Shown here one piece after another: positions 46,309-57,959 of a DNA stretch of 64,000 nt (positions within the stretch are counted from its first letter, which is position 1; each line of letters opens with the position of its first letter). A program made the position numbers and the translations under genes. The stretch is from Gymnothorax reevesii (lineage: Eukaryota > Chordata > Actinopteri > Anguilliformes > Muraenidae), in contig CM056583.1 in the NCBI GenBank assembly GCA_029721435.1, positions 48,203,120 through 48,267,119 of the forward strand, in the 5' to 3' direction. Under the pieces are notes generated by a model, which saw nothing but the letters and a program-made list of their open reading frames with translations, was not told the origin of the DNA and did no database searches.

Positions 46309-47404
46309 GGCTGGAATTACACTGCCGGTTAAATGTGACACGAATGTGACACGTATCGGATCTTTTGCTTAAATGCGGCCAATTTACGATTTGTCACATG
46401 GTTGTGTAAACAGGGAAAAAAAAACCACATTGATTCCACCCTCGATCGGATCCAGGCCTCATTGAAATGTGGTTTTTGTTCGGATATGTATCTGATGTGT
46501 ATCAAATACGTGCCAAGGTGCCTGGCGTGGAAATACATGTCAACACGCAGATCGGATATTTTGAAAAAAAATTGTGTTCTTGGAGCGCCAGAAATTATGA
46601 CAGTTTCTAACATAACATGGAATGTTTGTTTACTCATTCTAAAATTTCCAGAGGTGTAAAGTCCGGGTTCTGAAAGTAAAAATCCTCTCCGGAACTTTAT
46701 TCCAAGCACCTGGATTTACTTCGTACAGGACACCTCTGAAAATTTCACACCCACTGTTCATCATCAAGCTTTTGTACAAGCTGCTCCCACCAATCCTTTG
46801 CTCTCTCTCGCATCCACACACTCCTCTGAACAGCAGAGGAAGTGATGATCGCTGCACAGGCATACGAGGCCATTATAGCCCCTCTTCTCCAATTCTTCCT
46901 CAGAATCCTCTGGATTGGACAGGGATGTTTCATGGATCGCATAATAAACATCAAGCCAAGCTCAATGTCATCCATTGTTTACAAAGTGAAGTGTGTTGCC
47001 TACGCCTATACGCCAAATACAAGACTAATGCGGAGACTGCCTACGCATTTGCGATGATTGCAGGTGATAGGTGTAAAAGGCATTAACAGGAGAATCAGAT
47101 GTAGGTTACCCAGTGAAATGTTGCTAGCTTGCTTGATGTTTTGATCATTTCTATGATTGCTAGGCCTGCATGATTTTGTAGCGCTGCATACACACTTGAT
47201 TTTATTTTTGGTAGCCTTCTCAACTGTGCGCATGTGGATCGCCAAAGACAATGGCCAGGTAGGTGAGTGGTGTAAACAAACAGAACCGAAACGAAACGGA
47301 CATCATTTACGCTCAAAACAAGATGTAAACACGCAGTTGAAAAAAATCTGATATAGGCCTCAAAATCCGATCTGGGCAACTAGACCTGCATTGTAAATCC
47401 AGCC
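46309..47404 (-). mobile_element. PIF/Harbinger-like element with transposase remnant
   Basis: Ends GGCTGGAATTACACTGCCGG (left) and, on the other strand, GGCTGGATTTACAATGCAGG (right) form matching TIRs. Minus-strand frame 46975-46745 contains SVWMRERAKDWWEQLVQKL then DDEQWV. The frame that follows after a roughly 100-base gap has FRMSKQTFHVMLE. Together these match the start of HARBI1-like nucleases (R.WW...NFRMS..TF). The catalytic DDE part is gone. No clear 3-bp duplication was seen. Confidence 0.75.
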
Positions 47405-47639
47405 AGCGTCCAGGGCAGACCTTCACTAGTTGATTTGCTAGCACCAGCACTGCATTTGCAAACTCAGTTTGACTCCTCCTGATTTTTTCTATTCTTGTGC
47501 ATTTTTCATCCTGAATTGTTTCAGATTTCCACTAAAAAGAAATAGCAGACAAGGACAGCAAAGTAAAATTACAATTTGAAAAGATTATTAATCAATGGAA
47601 AATGGCTATTGAACACCAGGATAGTAATAACTGGTTTTG

Positions 47640-48560
47640 CCAGCTTTATCATAAAACTGCAAACAAACACTGCCAATAACTGGAAACCAGTTTTTCACAT
47701 TGCAGAGCAACTTTGGCCTTCTCTTCTGTGTAGGGCTGCTATAATTTAGCCACATCACAAAGTTTTTGTCCAACGAACATATTTAAGATAAAATCTCAAT
47801 GGGGTTCAAGTCAGGAGATTGAATAGGTCAGTATAATCTTGCTTTTAGATCTTTTGAGCCCTTCGGAGGTGGACTCGCTCTTGCGCTTCAGATCGTGGTT
47901 TTGCTGCGTGACCCCTTTGTACTTGAGTGTCTGGTCATGGACTGATGGCCAAACATTCTCCCTCAGGATTTTCTGTTCGAGAACAGAATACACAAGTGGT
48001 AACTTCATACTACATGTGACAAGACCTTAGTTTCCCAGGAAGGTCCACTATTGACTCATCAAACAGAACACAATTGCTAAAGGCTTTGGAGTCGCCAAGA
48101 TGTTTTTGGCAAATTTGAGACAACTCTTTATTTTCCTGTTTGGTTGGCTGTGGTTTTTGTCTTGCAATTCTCTCAGGGATAAAATATTTGCAGTTTCTTA
48201 TTAATGATGGAATCTTTACCAATGATCTTATTTGAGGCAACAGTTTATAAGATTTTTGTTCTATGTTCTATGGGATTTCCAGGATGTGTAGTCAATGTGC
48301 TCTTTGAGGAACTTCAGCGGGCCAGTTATTCAAAGTTTTTTTCAATTTGGAAAAAGTGGCTCTCACTGTGGTTCCCTGAAGTTCCAGAGCCTTCAGTGTC
48401 TTTCCAGACATATCTTCCAGTACCTTTCTCGTTTCTGCGAGTTTCCTTTGATTTGTTTTCTTTCTTGAGAGACATAATTGCCAACTTCCCTCTGGAAAGT
48501 TTGTACTTTAGAGAGGTTGAGGTTTAATAATTTGGCTGCTCACCATCAAACTGGGAGTTA
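47640..48560 (-). mobile_element. Decayed Tc1-like transposon (third family)
   Basis: Minus-strand remnants: KHLGDSKAFSNCVLFDESIV (48110-48050, first catalytic Asp), then MKLPLVYSVLEQKILRENVW and TLKYKGVTQQNHDLK (48008-47880, second catalytic Asp lost to NH). A degraded LNPIEI-like Glu region lies near 47795. Frameshifts and stops are frequent. Confidence 0.75.
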
Positions 48561-48696
48561 GTCGTCTAATTTTACCTATTCATCAATTAAATCTGGTAAA
48601 TACCTCCTTGTTTGACTAAGAGCACATTTTCCTTTTCATACTTAGCTTGCTAGTGTTGGATATTTTTTTCCTTCAAGAAATGAAATGATCATTTAA

Positions 48697-49462
48697 CCCC
48701 TTGCGTATGGGTTTGTATTCGACTGAATGCTCAAGTGACCGGCGTATATGCAATACATACAAGCCAGTCAGGCGGGACCTGCACTTGTGTGTGCAAATGA
48801 TCTGTTCCCATGGCTGGGAACCATGTATTCGCGGATGGGTTAGCTGGATGGTGTGTGGTATCAACATGCAATTGCTGTGAGGCGATTGCCGCGAATTATT
48901 TTGTACCAATATTGGGTCAGATTAATGAAGTACCTGATCGCTTACTGGGTGTGTGTATCCTGAGCTGAAAATGTGAGTTTAGCGAAGAGAATGGGCAGAG
49001 TCACTAGCTCTGAACAACACTTCTTGGAGAGCCATCCATCCATGGCAAAGACCCAAAAACCGTCCCGGTTCAGATATGACACTTGCGCGGTGAGTTTGCG
49101 CGTCGAACCGTGTAACAAACTGTACCACATAAAATGGGTGTACTGGAAAGTGAAAGAGTGATTTTGAATATTTTTTTTATTTTTCTGTATTCATTTATAG
49201 AGAGTGATAAATTAAATATAAAAATTCAGTTTCAATTGTCGTGTTGTGCCATCATCCAAAAATTGTGGATAAAATATTTTTCCTGGCAATTATCACAATA
49301 AACAGAGGAAGAATATGCATGAAATACTTCCTTGGCGATCGTCATAAGAGCTAGCCAACAATCCCGGCCAAGGCAGTCAACAGGGCACTCCGCGCATTTA
49401 CCATTCCCAGTGTGTGGGTCAGTGAGCCAGCCCACATATGTGCGTTTCCCGTACACAAGGGG
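48697..49462. mobile_element. piggyBac-type non-autonomous element
   Basis: It is flanked on both sides by TTAA (48693-48696 and 49463-49466), the piggyBac target. The ends are CCCCTTGCGTATGGG and, on the other strand, CCCCTTGTGTACGGG: 13 of 15 identical. The 766-bp interior has no transposase catalytic motifs. A 74-codon minus frame (49456-49232) has several Cys, but I cannot place it. Confidence 0.8.
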
Positions 49463-49789
49463 TTAAAAACTGTATTTGGTTTTTACTCTAAGTATGTTTG
49501 TTTTCTTATTTTGTGGAAATATGAAAAAGTTAAGTATGAGAAGTAAGCAAAATTGCAGATATTTTGAAGGGGGCAAACCCTTCATGACACTGCACATGAG
49601 AAAAATAAAGAATATTTAATCTGTAAGAATATTTTGCTGGCTAGTCTTTTAAACAACTTTTGACAATCCAATTGCTTTCGTTTGTATGCCATGTTGAGTA
49701 GCTGTGTTTGGTACAGGCAACATTTTTCATTATGAACTTAATGACCAATTGTGAAATAAATAAAACTTAATACTGAATGTGCACTCATC

Positions 49790-51450
49790 TCAGGTTTTTC
49801 CGGTCGTTTGGAACATGCTAGTACCATCAGGCATCAGATCCAGGTTGTCAGGAAAGAGGGAACAGACCTCCACATGGTGTTTCTAAGCCTTGCCAATGCC
49901 TTTGGCACAGTCCCTCAAAACCTTCTCTGGGCTGTTTTTGACTTCTTCAGGGTTTCAACTGTCCTTTCAAGTCTAATAAAGGGCTACTTCAAAAATGTGC
50001 AGCTATGTTTGACAACAGCAGAGTACACCACATCATGTCAACATCTGGAAATCGGCATTATGGCCGGCTGTACATTCCTGCCACTAGCTTTTACTATGGA
50101 CATGGAGGTGATCATCACAGCATCTTAATGCGTGGTTGGAGGACAGCGCTTAAGACCTGGCCTGAGGATGCCTCCTGTTAGAGCATAGGTGGATGACCTC
50201 ACAACACTCACCACGCCCAAGGCTTGTACAGTTCGGTTGTTGAGGAAGCTTCAAGAACATCGAACTTGCCCAGATGAAGGTCAATCTGAGCAAGCCCAGA
50301 AGCATTTCCATCATCAGGGGGACGCAGTCAGACCAGCATTTTCACATTGGCGACGAGCCAGTTCCAACGGTCTATGCCTGTGAAGAGTCTCGGTCAGTGG
50401 TACCCTGCCTCCGTCAAAGATGCAGAGCAAATAGAGCAGCTCAGGATGGATTTTGTTAACAGCCAAGATATTATAAACAGAACTGCACTCCCTGGAAAGC
50501 TGAAGCTGTGGTGTATGCAGTTTGGGCTCCTTCCATATCTCATGTGGCCACTAGCCCTGTATGAGTATATCAAAAGAGGAAAAGCTGGACAGACTACTCG
50601 GCTCACTTGTAAGGTAGTGGCTTAGCCTTCCCCGATGCCTCAGGAATATATGGCTTAATGGCAAAAGAGTCCTGGAGCTACCCATCTCCAGGCTATTGAA
50701 GGAGTACAAGTGTGCCAAGGTAAGAATGGAGATGGTGCTAATGGATTCCAGAAATCCATTTGTAGCCCAAGCTGCCCCCATACTGGTGACTGGAAGGAAA
50801 TGGAGCCCAGTGGAGCCAACAGTGCAGGCAAAGGCAGCACTCAAGCACAGGGACATTGTGAATTGAGTGCAGTTCCAACATGGAACAAGGCTACTCTACC
50901 CCAAAGATGCAGGCTTGTGATCCAAGAAGTACAGAAGCAAGAGAATGCAGCAAGGTATGCAAAAGCTCCACAGGCAAAACAAGGCCAATGGATGACATGA
51001 GAAGGAGTGGAGAAGAGGAAGATCTCTGGGAAATAGCTGTGGGAAATGGAGACACTGAGAGCAAGCTTCATCATTAAGGCTACATTTGGGGTATAGAGAA
51101 GACACACATGCTCCCTCTACCCAGCTCCAGCAATACTTAACACATCCTGGAGGGCTGCAAGACCAGCCTCACTCAAGGCTGTTACACCTAGCGGCATAAC
51201 CAGGTGCTACGGCATCTTGCAACAGTACTAGAAAGTCAGCAAACGAACATCAATGCCCTTCCTTCCCCTACCTCCTGCTGGCCAGCAACAGCATTTGTAT
51301 GGGAAGGTGAAAGGCAGGCCAGACTCACCACCCCAAGACCAGATACTGGAAGGCTAAGTGGGGCACGTGACTGGAAACTGGCGGCAGACTTGGGCCAGAC
51401 TCTCTGCTTCTCTGCTGAGATAGTGACGACCAGAAGGACCAAATAATCCT
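49790..51450 (+). pseudogene. Non-LTR reverse transcriptase remnant
   Basis: A plus-strand RT region in several frames: TDLHMVFLSLANAFGTVPQN (RT palm), SCQHLEIGIMAGCTFLPLAF, YVDDLTTL at about 50187 (catalytic Y.DD), then MKVNLSKPRSISIIRG, LPGKLKLWCMQFGLLPYLMW and, further on, VLESQQTNINALPSPTSCWP then DWKLAADLGQTLCFSAEIVT. Many frameshifts and stops. The type is known from repeated 'RT domain' proteins in fish and invertebrates, and I do not assign a clade. Confidence 0.82.
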
Positions 51451-51459
51451 CGGACAAAT

Positions 51460-52690
51460 CCTAAATTTGAATAAAGTGATTCATTATATATGACTTCATT
51501 GATTGAATTAAAAAAAGTTCCTTTAATGAATGTAACTTATCACTTTCCCCAACAAAAACATCCAGGCAGCAGGCTAGTCCCATAAAAGGCATAAAATAAT
51601 GACAGTCTGATAATCGTTCCCTTTGGACTTATCATCAGCATTTTTAAAATGCTCCAAAACCAGCTATTTTATTTTCATCTTTTTACTGCGGGTACGTGAA
51701 AGCCATTCGAGTATAGTCTCTCAAACATAAGCTGATCAAGTACTTGTCGTGATGACTGTGCCCTCTGCTTGGTATTCCTTCATGGCCCAGGAATTCAGAC
51801 GATCTGAATAAATTCTATCGTTTAAAAATTTTAAATATATATTTAAATTTATAAAACTTGTTTTATAAATTTTGTAAATTTAAATAAACACTGTCCCAGC
51901 AGTATGTTGATTCCTAGCTGCAAACTCCTGACACCATAGAGCTAATTAGTTACTTAAATCATAGCGAACAAATGTAATGAATCAGAGTGCAGCCTGACAA
52001 CTTATGCTGACCAAGTTTTTCTTTTGCCTTTTCCCAGTTGCTCAATCCCCCCATAACAAACTGTCACCATAGTTGTGCAGATAAATCAAAGAATACCGTC
52101 GGTTTCCTTATCTCAATGCAACTTTAGCCATTTTTCAAACAAACCCAATAGAAAGGATCTGTCAAATGACACCGTGCCAAATTTTCTTCCAGGAAATTCA
52201 ATGCTTGGTTGGAAGGATCCCAAGTGCATGGCAGCGCTAAAGTTAATCACCCACTGATGATGCTCTTCACCAGAGCGACAAGCCGACAGGTGCTCAGTGC
52301 AAGCTATTGCGGTGACAGTATTTTTGCTTAATTCTATCATCTGTAATGTTATTTTCATCACTGTCCTTGCATCCACAAGTAACGTAGGTGTTTGCATCAG
52401 TTACTTTAGTTAAGTATTGTTTGGAGGGGAAAAACATCCCTCTCTGCTTGTTGTCGTTCGAAGTTTTCGCTTCCCACTGTATTTGTGTCAGCGCCATCCG
52501 CTTCTTAGAAAAAGCGTTCCCTCAATACATAATTAAAGCTGTGAAAAAAATTCAACCCAGATTTTTTTAAACAAAGGTTTAGATGTAGATTGTACAAAAA
52601 GGTTTTAACCCAATTCATGCTTTTATTTTTTCCCCCCCATCTTAATTTTTCTGTTTCAAGTTACTGTTACATTGAGAATGATGTAAGTCT
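51460..52690. other. No recognisable gene
   Basis: AT-rich sequence with no supported frame or terminal repeats. Confidence 0.4.
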
Positions 52691-52754
52691 ACAGCCGCCA
52701 CCGGGAAGTGCTGCAAAGGGAGGGGCGCCCTAGTACACGTAAAGATATTAAATA

Positions 52755-52945
52755 CCAATGACGTCAACGCCAGCCAGCTGTCGGCCAACCAATTGTTGAA
52801 GTTCTTCCCCGCCAGCCAACCAATCGCTGAACAGCCAGCCAGCCAATCGTTGAAGTTCTTCCCCGCCAGCTAACCAATCGCTGAACTTCTTCCCCGCCAG
52901 CCAGCCAATTGTTAAACTTGATCACTCAGGCAGTCAGTCACTCAC
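52755..52945. repeat. CCAAT-containing minisatellite
   Basis: Roughly 40-bp units built from CCAATCG(C/T)TGAA, GTTCTTCCCCGCCAGCC and AACCAAT repeat about four times, followed by (CACT)n-like TCACTCACTCACTCAC at 52938-52953. Each unit contains a CCAAT motif. Confidence 0.85.
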
Positions 52946-53171
52946 TCACTCACTGAGCGACATTCGCGTTTTATAGGGGCCTGGCCGCAATTCGCAGCCC
53001 AGCCCAAAAATAGCGATCAAATGTGACTCTCATTAAAGCAATTCATTGTTATATATTAGCTACACTGGGTGAAAGACAGAATAAGGTTTAATATACAGTG
53101 TGAAGCATTGACAGAGTGGAACAGTATACTGCTGGCACAGAGCATATTTGAGCAAAGCATTTTATTGTGTC

Positions 53172-53408
53172 TCAACAAACTTTACACTTAAAAGGCTTTT
53201 TATTTGACCTCATACCCAAGCTCATCATTTCGTCATACTTGTTTTTTATACCTTTGAGAATCTGAGACTTAACTCTGTCATTGATAGGTCGATAGGTCCT
53301 GGCATGTTTGGGATCAGATTTTTGGCAACTGGTTAAACTGTCCAAGACCGGCATCTCAAACGCAAATCCGGTCGTGACACTGTTTCTGCTGGTTTTTATG
53401 TGTTTCAA
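53172..53408 (-). other. Orphan open frame near a poly(A) signal
   Basis: A 78-codon minus frame containing VLDSLTSCQKSDPKHARTYR and INDRVKSQILKGIKNKYDEM, ending PFKCKVC then TGA. AATAAA follows about ten bases later. It could be the last exon of an unseen gene or chance. I recognise no family. Confidence 0.3.
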
Positions 53409-54218
53409 TTCTCAAGTGCCTGATTTAGGTCATTAATTGGCTAAAAAGTATACACTCCTAATTTTCAGTGCCTCAGTTAGCTTCTGAGAGAATGGATATC
53501 CCAGAAAACCCTTAACAATGCAGCCCTCCAAACTAGAGTTTGAGACAGTGTTACAGAAAAAATTAAATTTGTTTGTTTGAAATAAGTGTGTGTGTGGGAA
53601 AACCACAAAGGAAAAACAATCAGAGTCCAAATTTTGCATATTTTTTGCATCTTTTTTCAGTGCTTTGTTTCAAAGATCATTTTGAATTTTTAACTCATCA
53701 TTTCTCCACAACGTGAAAATGTGACTGATCATTTCTCCATTGTGGTCTTCATATATATACACACAAGTCCAAGGTACATATTTGTTTGTTGTTTCGTGTG
53801 AGGAATGAGATTTATGCAGTTTTACACATCTCTGTCATTGGTGTTATTTTCCATCAGAGGCCTGTAACACAAAGCAAGATTGTTACATTTTGTGCATAAC
53901 TGCACCGAGAAAAATTCAGAACCTTCCCAAATCAGGAACACTGACTGAAGTAAAAAGAGCAGTCATGGGTTTTATTCTTTTCGGTTATGCAGCTACCATA
54001 AAACCATGATCTATGATACACGTCTGTTCTTCGTGCTTTTCAGGACTGAGACAACAAGTTATGGCTTATTCACTTTATTTGAATGACTTGAGCCGTTTCG
54101 TCAACAAACTGACAATTTACCTCAACAGGACAAAAAAGACAACCAAGTTCAAGGTCAGCATTGTTTGGTCCCATCCAGAAACGGCAAGTGCAAGTTTGGG
54201 TTTTGTCATACTTTAGAA

Positions 54219-54417
54219 CAGGGGTGTCAAACTGACCCGTAAACGGGCCAAGAGGCTGCAGGTTTTCACTCCAACAATGCAGAAGCGCACCTGATACAAC
54301 TAAGTTGTGCAGGCCTAGATCAGTTGATTTAATCAGTGCTTTCAGGTGAGCTTCTGCTTGGTAGGATTGAAGACCTGCAGCCTCTTGGCTCGTTTACGGG
54401 TCAGTTTGACACCACTG
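54219..54417. mobile_element. hAT-type MITE, perfect 8-bp duplication
   Basis: 199 bp with TIRs starting CAGGGGTGTCAAACTGACCC and, on the other strand, CAGTGGTGTCAAACTGACCC. Similarity extends over at least 50 bases. Both flanks are CTTTAGAA (54211-54218 and 54418-54425). Confidence 0.93.
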
Positions 54418-54486
54418 CTTTAGAATGAAAACGGCAGATTCCAATTAACCATGTCTTTAAGATGATGAAAATAAGGTTCCCTATAG

Positions 54487-54693
54487 TAGGGGTGTCCAAT
54501 GTTATCCGTAAAGGGCCGGTGTTGGTGCAGGTTTTTGTCCTAGCCAGCAGAGCTACTGCACCTGATTCCACTAATTAACTAATCAGGGGTTTCAATCAGG
54601 ACCTTGGTGGGTAGAATCAGGTGTGTTAGTGTTGGGCTCAAACAAAAACCAGCACCCACACCGGCCCTTTCTGGATAAGATTGGACACCCCTG
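54487..54693. mobile_element. hAT-type MITE, second copy type
   Basis: 207 bp. TIRs are TAGGGGTGTCCAATGTTATC and, on the other strand, CAGGGGTGTCCAATCTTATC, continuing through AAAGGGCCGGTGT. Flanks are CCCTATAG on both sides (54479-54486 and 54694-54701). Confidence 0.93.
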
Positions 54694-54699
54694 CCCTAT

Positions 54700-55121
54700 A
54701 GTGTAGGGATAAAATATATACCTGTACCAATATTAGTACCTGTGCCTTTTCTGACGAGGCTTGACTCTTGTTCTGGAGAAGCAGAGCGTATTAGGGTGCT
54801 TGAGACCCACCTGAAATGGGCAAACACTATATTACAAGCAGAAAACAATTCTATTCAGTGGGAAAACTGACCTCAAGTCCCCCCACATTTGCACATAATT
54901 AATGTAAATTAGTAAACCAGAATGCACGGGGAGACTCCAAATTTGGGAAACATTGCTTTCAAGCTTTTAGGGGATCCCACCAACCCACTCAAGCAGACAA
55001 GTGCCACACTGGAAATAAAGAATAAATAGATAAACATCCTTGTATTTTTATAAAACATTATGACCATAATTAAGAATGCAAAGTATCTCTGGGCTACACT
55101 TCAGGGTATTTCAGACCCTGC
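54700..55121. other. Spacer between MITEs
   Basis: No gene or repeat recognised. Confidence 0.4.
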
Positions 55122-55488
55122 CAGAGTTGTGACTAAGTCATCATGTTCAAGTCAAATCAAGTCATTAGCTCAAACTCAAAGCAGACGAGGGAGAGCAATA
55201 AAAGGGGGCAGAGGAACAAATTAGACAATGACGAACGAATTCAAAAGCAGAGTGGGGAAAGCGGAGGGCCATGAGCTGCATTTCATATTGACATTGACCC
55301 CTTTCTGATCCTAAATGTATCTAAGCTTTTAACTCTCTCAGCTTTCCCCACTCTGCTTGTTAGTTAGTAAACTCATTGTCTAATTTGTTCCCTACCCCCT
55401 TTCACTCTTCACTGCTTTACCTCGTCTGCTTTGAGTTTGAGCTAATGACTTGATTTGACTTGGACATGATGACTTGGTCACAACTCTG
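55122..55488. mobile_element. Fold-back MITE with ~165-bp TIRs, perfect 8-bp duplication
   Basis: The arms start CAGAGTTGTGACTAAGTCAT and, on the other strand, CAGAGTTGTGACCAAGTCAT. They stay similar through AATCAAGTCATTAGCTCAAA, CAAATTAGACAATGA and GCAGAGTGGGGAAAGC. Flanks GACCCTGC (55114-55121 and 55489-55496) are identical. The CAGAG ends and 8-bp duplication indicate a hAT-type element. Confidence 0.92.
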
Positions 55489-55720
55489 GACCCTGCTCAC
55501 ACACCAATCAAGGAGGTCTCCTAACAGGTCATATGTCTGAATTTAGACCAGGAATGAGGCAAATAATATCCAGGAAATGCTCGGACAGGGTAATCTGAAA
55601 TACATCTGTGCAGGTCCAGAAACATAGCTCATTCAGTAGACTCTGACTGTCCATCTAATTTATACATCAGTGGGTTTGTGCAGGTACAACAGACCATGGC
55701 CAGTAAAGATTAAAGGAATA

Positions 55721-55852
55721 AGCCCCGAGAAGCAGTGGGTTACAGTAATTTTATAACAGCGGAGGGGCACTAAGGCACTCCGCTACACGTCGTGCCTTAG
55801 AACGCCCCTCCGCCGTTATAAAATCATTGTAACCCACTGCTTGAAGGGGCTG
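55721..55852. repeat. 130-bp near-perfect palindrome
   Basis: Arms AGCCCC...AAGCAGTGGGTTACA and TGTAACCCACTGCTT...GGGGCT, with GCGGAGGGGC/GCCCCTCCGC and CTAAGGCAC/GTGCCTTAG inside, leave a loop of about 15 bases. A partial relative of the arm (GGGTTACAGTGATTTTATA) occurs at 63100-63118, so this is a repeated element. Confidence 0.9.
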
Positions 55853-55859
55853 ATTACTT

Positions 55860-56610
55860 TTATAAAACCCTACATATAGCCCATTAAATAAACACACAAG
55901 AAAAAAAATCTACAATTTACTGTTAATAATGCAACAATGAAATTGAGAACTATTTGTTCTTCCACCAAGCAAGATAGCGTGGACAGAATGGTTGGCAAGC
56001 AACACTGATCCTAAGATTGCTTTTTCATCTTGCGCCATTATCATGTCACATCAGGTTATTCGGGCTCGTTCATGTAGACATACTATGAAAGCAGGCAATT
56101 AGGAATGTCTCCTTCGGTCTCCTGGAGGCGCCATTACATAATTTTACGTTCGTTTCGGATTCGGTTTTCGAGATTCTTTGTTCTCAACTCGCGCCGATCG
56201 GCCAACCAGCAGCGAGTAGGGAACAAGATTGACTTTTGTCCTTCACACCTCCCGGTGTCCAGGAAAATATGTTGAATTGTGCATTAGTTTGCGAGCCAGC
56301 TTGTCAGCTAGCTAGCGTTCACTACAATGGATGTGGTTACCCTACACATAGCCCATGAATAAACACACAAGAAAAAAAAAATCAACAATTTATCGCTGAT
56401 AGCGACCTAGTTAGCAACGTTGCTAGCTAGATAAAGTGACAGTGCTGTAGATAGCCAACTGGTTAGGGGGTTAGAAGGCTAAACTTCGCTCACACTGAAA
56501 TGGTGAGCTAAAAGTATTGAAACAAACGTAACCTAACGAGTCAGTTGAGCGCAGAGTAGTTGGTTGCTTGGCCAGGCGCGCAGGGATATTTAGTGCTGCG
56601 GTCTGCCTCA
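55860..56610. other. No recognisable gene
   Basis: Contains two similar blocks, 'AATAAACACACAAGAAAAAA' near 55887 and again near 56357. No reading frame is supported. Confidence 0.4.
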
Positions 56611-56990
56611 GAATACTTCTTATTCTTCTTGTTGATTTGATTGGTGGCTTTTCCAAATTAAAGGAGCATTACCGCCACCTACCGGACTGGAATATGAAGC
56701 AGTAGATTGGCAGACAAAAGGAAGACAAAAAAAAAACTAAATTCTCTCCATTAACCCCGTTTCCCTCAGGTACTTTATTAAATGTTTCTAACTACTGGTT
56801 GTCCATTGCAGTAGGTTCCCTATAGAGAAACTCATCTTTCTGCAATGCAGCTTTCAATCCCTTCCTCTCCTCCTCATAGCCCTTACACTCCATGAGCACA
56901 TGTTTGATCGACTCAAGATGTTCACAATATTTGCACCTGCCAGTAGGGTGTTAACCAATTCTATGAAGTGTGCTATTCAGTCCAGTATGC

Positions 56991-57848
56991 TCAAATCTGA
57001 GACGGATAATCCTCTTGCCATACTTTATGCATTTGTGTCTTTATGATAGATTTACCCTCTGTTCTACATAGCAGGATATTTATGTCTACCGTATGTGACC
57101 TGAGTGCTTGTTTAGCCAGTATATCTGCATCTTCATTACCTTCAACCCCTACATGGGCAGGAACCCAAGCGAAACAGACAATCAATCCCCTGTTGTGTAG
57201 GTTGTATAACAGCTGATGAATTTCAATAATAAGATATTCTCTGCATGATTCCATAGACTTGATACTATTCAGTGCTGCCCAACTATCAGACGCTATGAGT
57301 GCATTCTTCTTATTGTTTTCAGTGAACCACTACAGTGCAAACGTAATGGCCAGGAGCTCAACTGTATATACTGATACATTGTCTGTTACTCTTTTTTTAA
57401 TAGCTTCTTTAAATTCTGGGATGTATACTGCAACTCCAATACGTCCAGTCTCGGGATCTTTTGAGCCATCTGTAAATATTACAAGTTTATTTACATAGTG
57501 CTGCACAGTATATCTCTGTACTATGTTTCCACTGCTTCCCTGTTCTGATTTCATTCTGAGCCGATTTTGAATGTTAAAATCTACTGACGGCATCTGAAAT
57601 AGCCAAGGAGGAATTTCTGACAAAGGAACATTTGGAATATACTGCACATCATATAGACCAATACTTTCTACTTCTATATTTCCAACCCAACCCAAGCTCC
57701 TGAAGTTCGACTTGCTATGTTCCAAGCAATCTTCTAAGATGGCCTTAGTTGGATGGGATTTTTTGTGGCCTTGCAGATATACCCAGTATGCCAACATAAG
57801 CTTCACCCTCCTTATTCCCAGTGGTTCTTCCCCCATTTCAACTTGCAT
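56991..57848 (-). pseudogene. RNase H domain of the non-LTR element
   Basis: VIFTDGSKDPETGRIGVAVY (first catalytic Asp), VYTVELLAITFAL (Glu), ALIASDSWAALNSIKS (Asp) and WVPAHVGVEGNEDADILAKQ (last motif) appear in order. An in-frame TAG follows FAL near 57328. Confidence 0.9.
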
Positions 57849-57959
57849 TGCTGCAACTGGAGATGACTTAAATGCTCCACCTCATGTCCTAAGCCCTTTC
57901 GCCTGCTCCACATCCAACTTTAAAAGGTGGATTTCTGCTGCTGACATATATGCTATACT

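Noticed and set aside
49232..49456. Cys-rich 74-codon frame as a zinc-finger gene
   Set aside because: It lies wholly inside the TTAA-flanked element and has no complete zinc-binding pattern.
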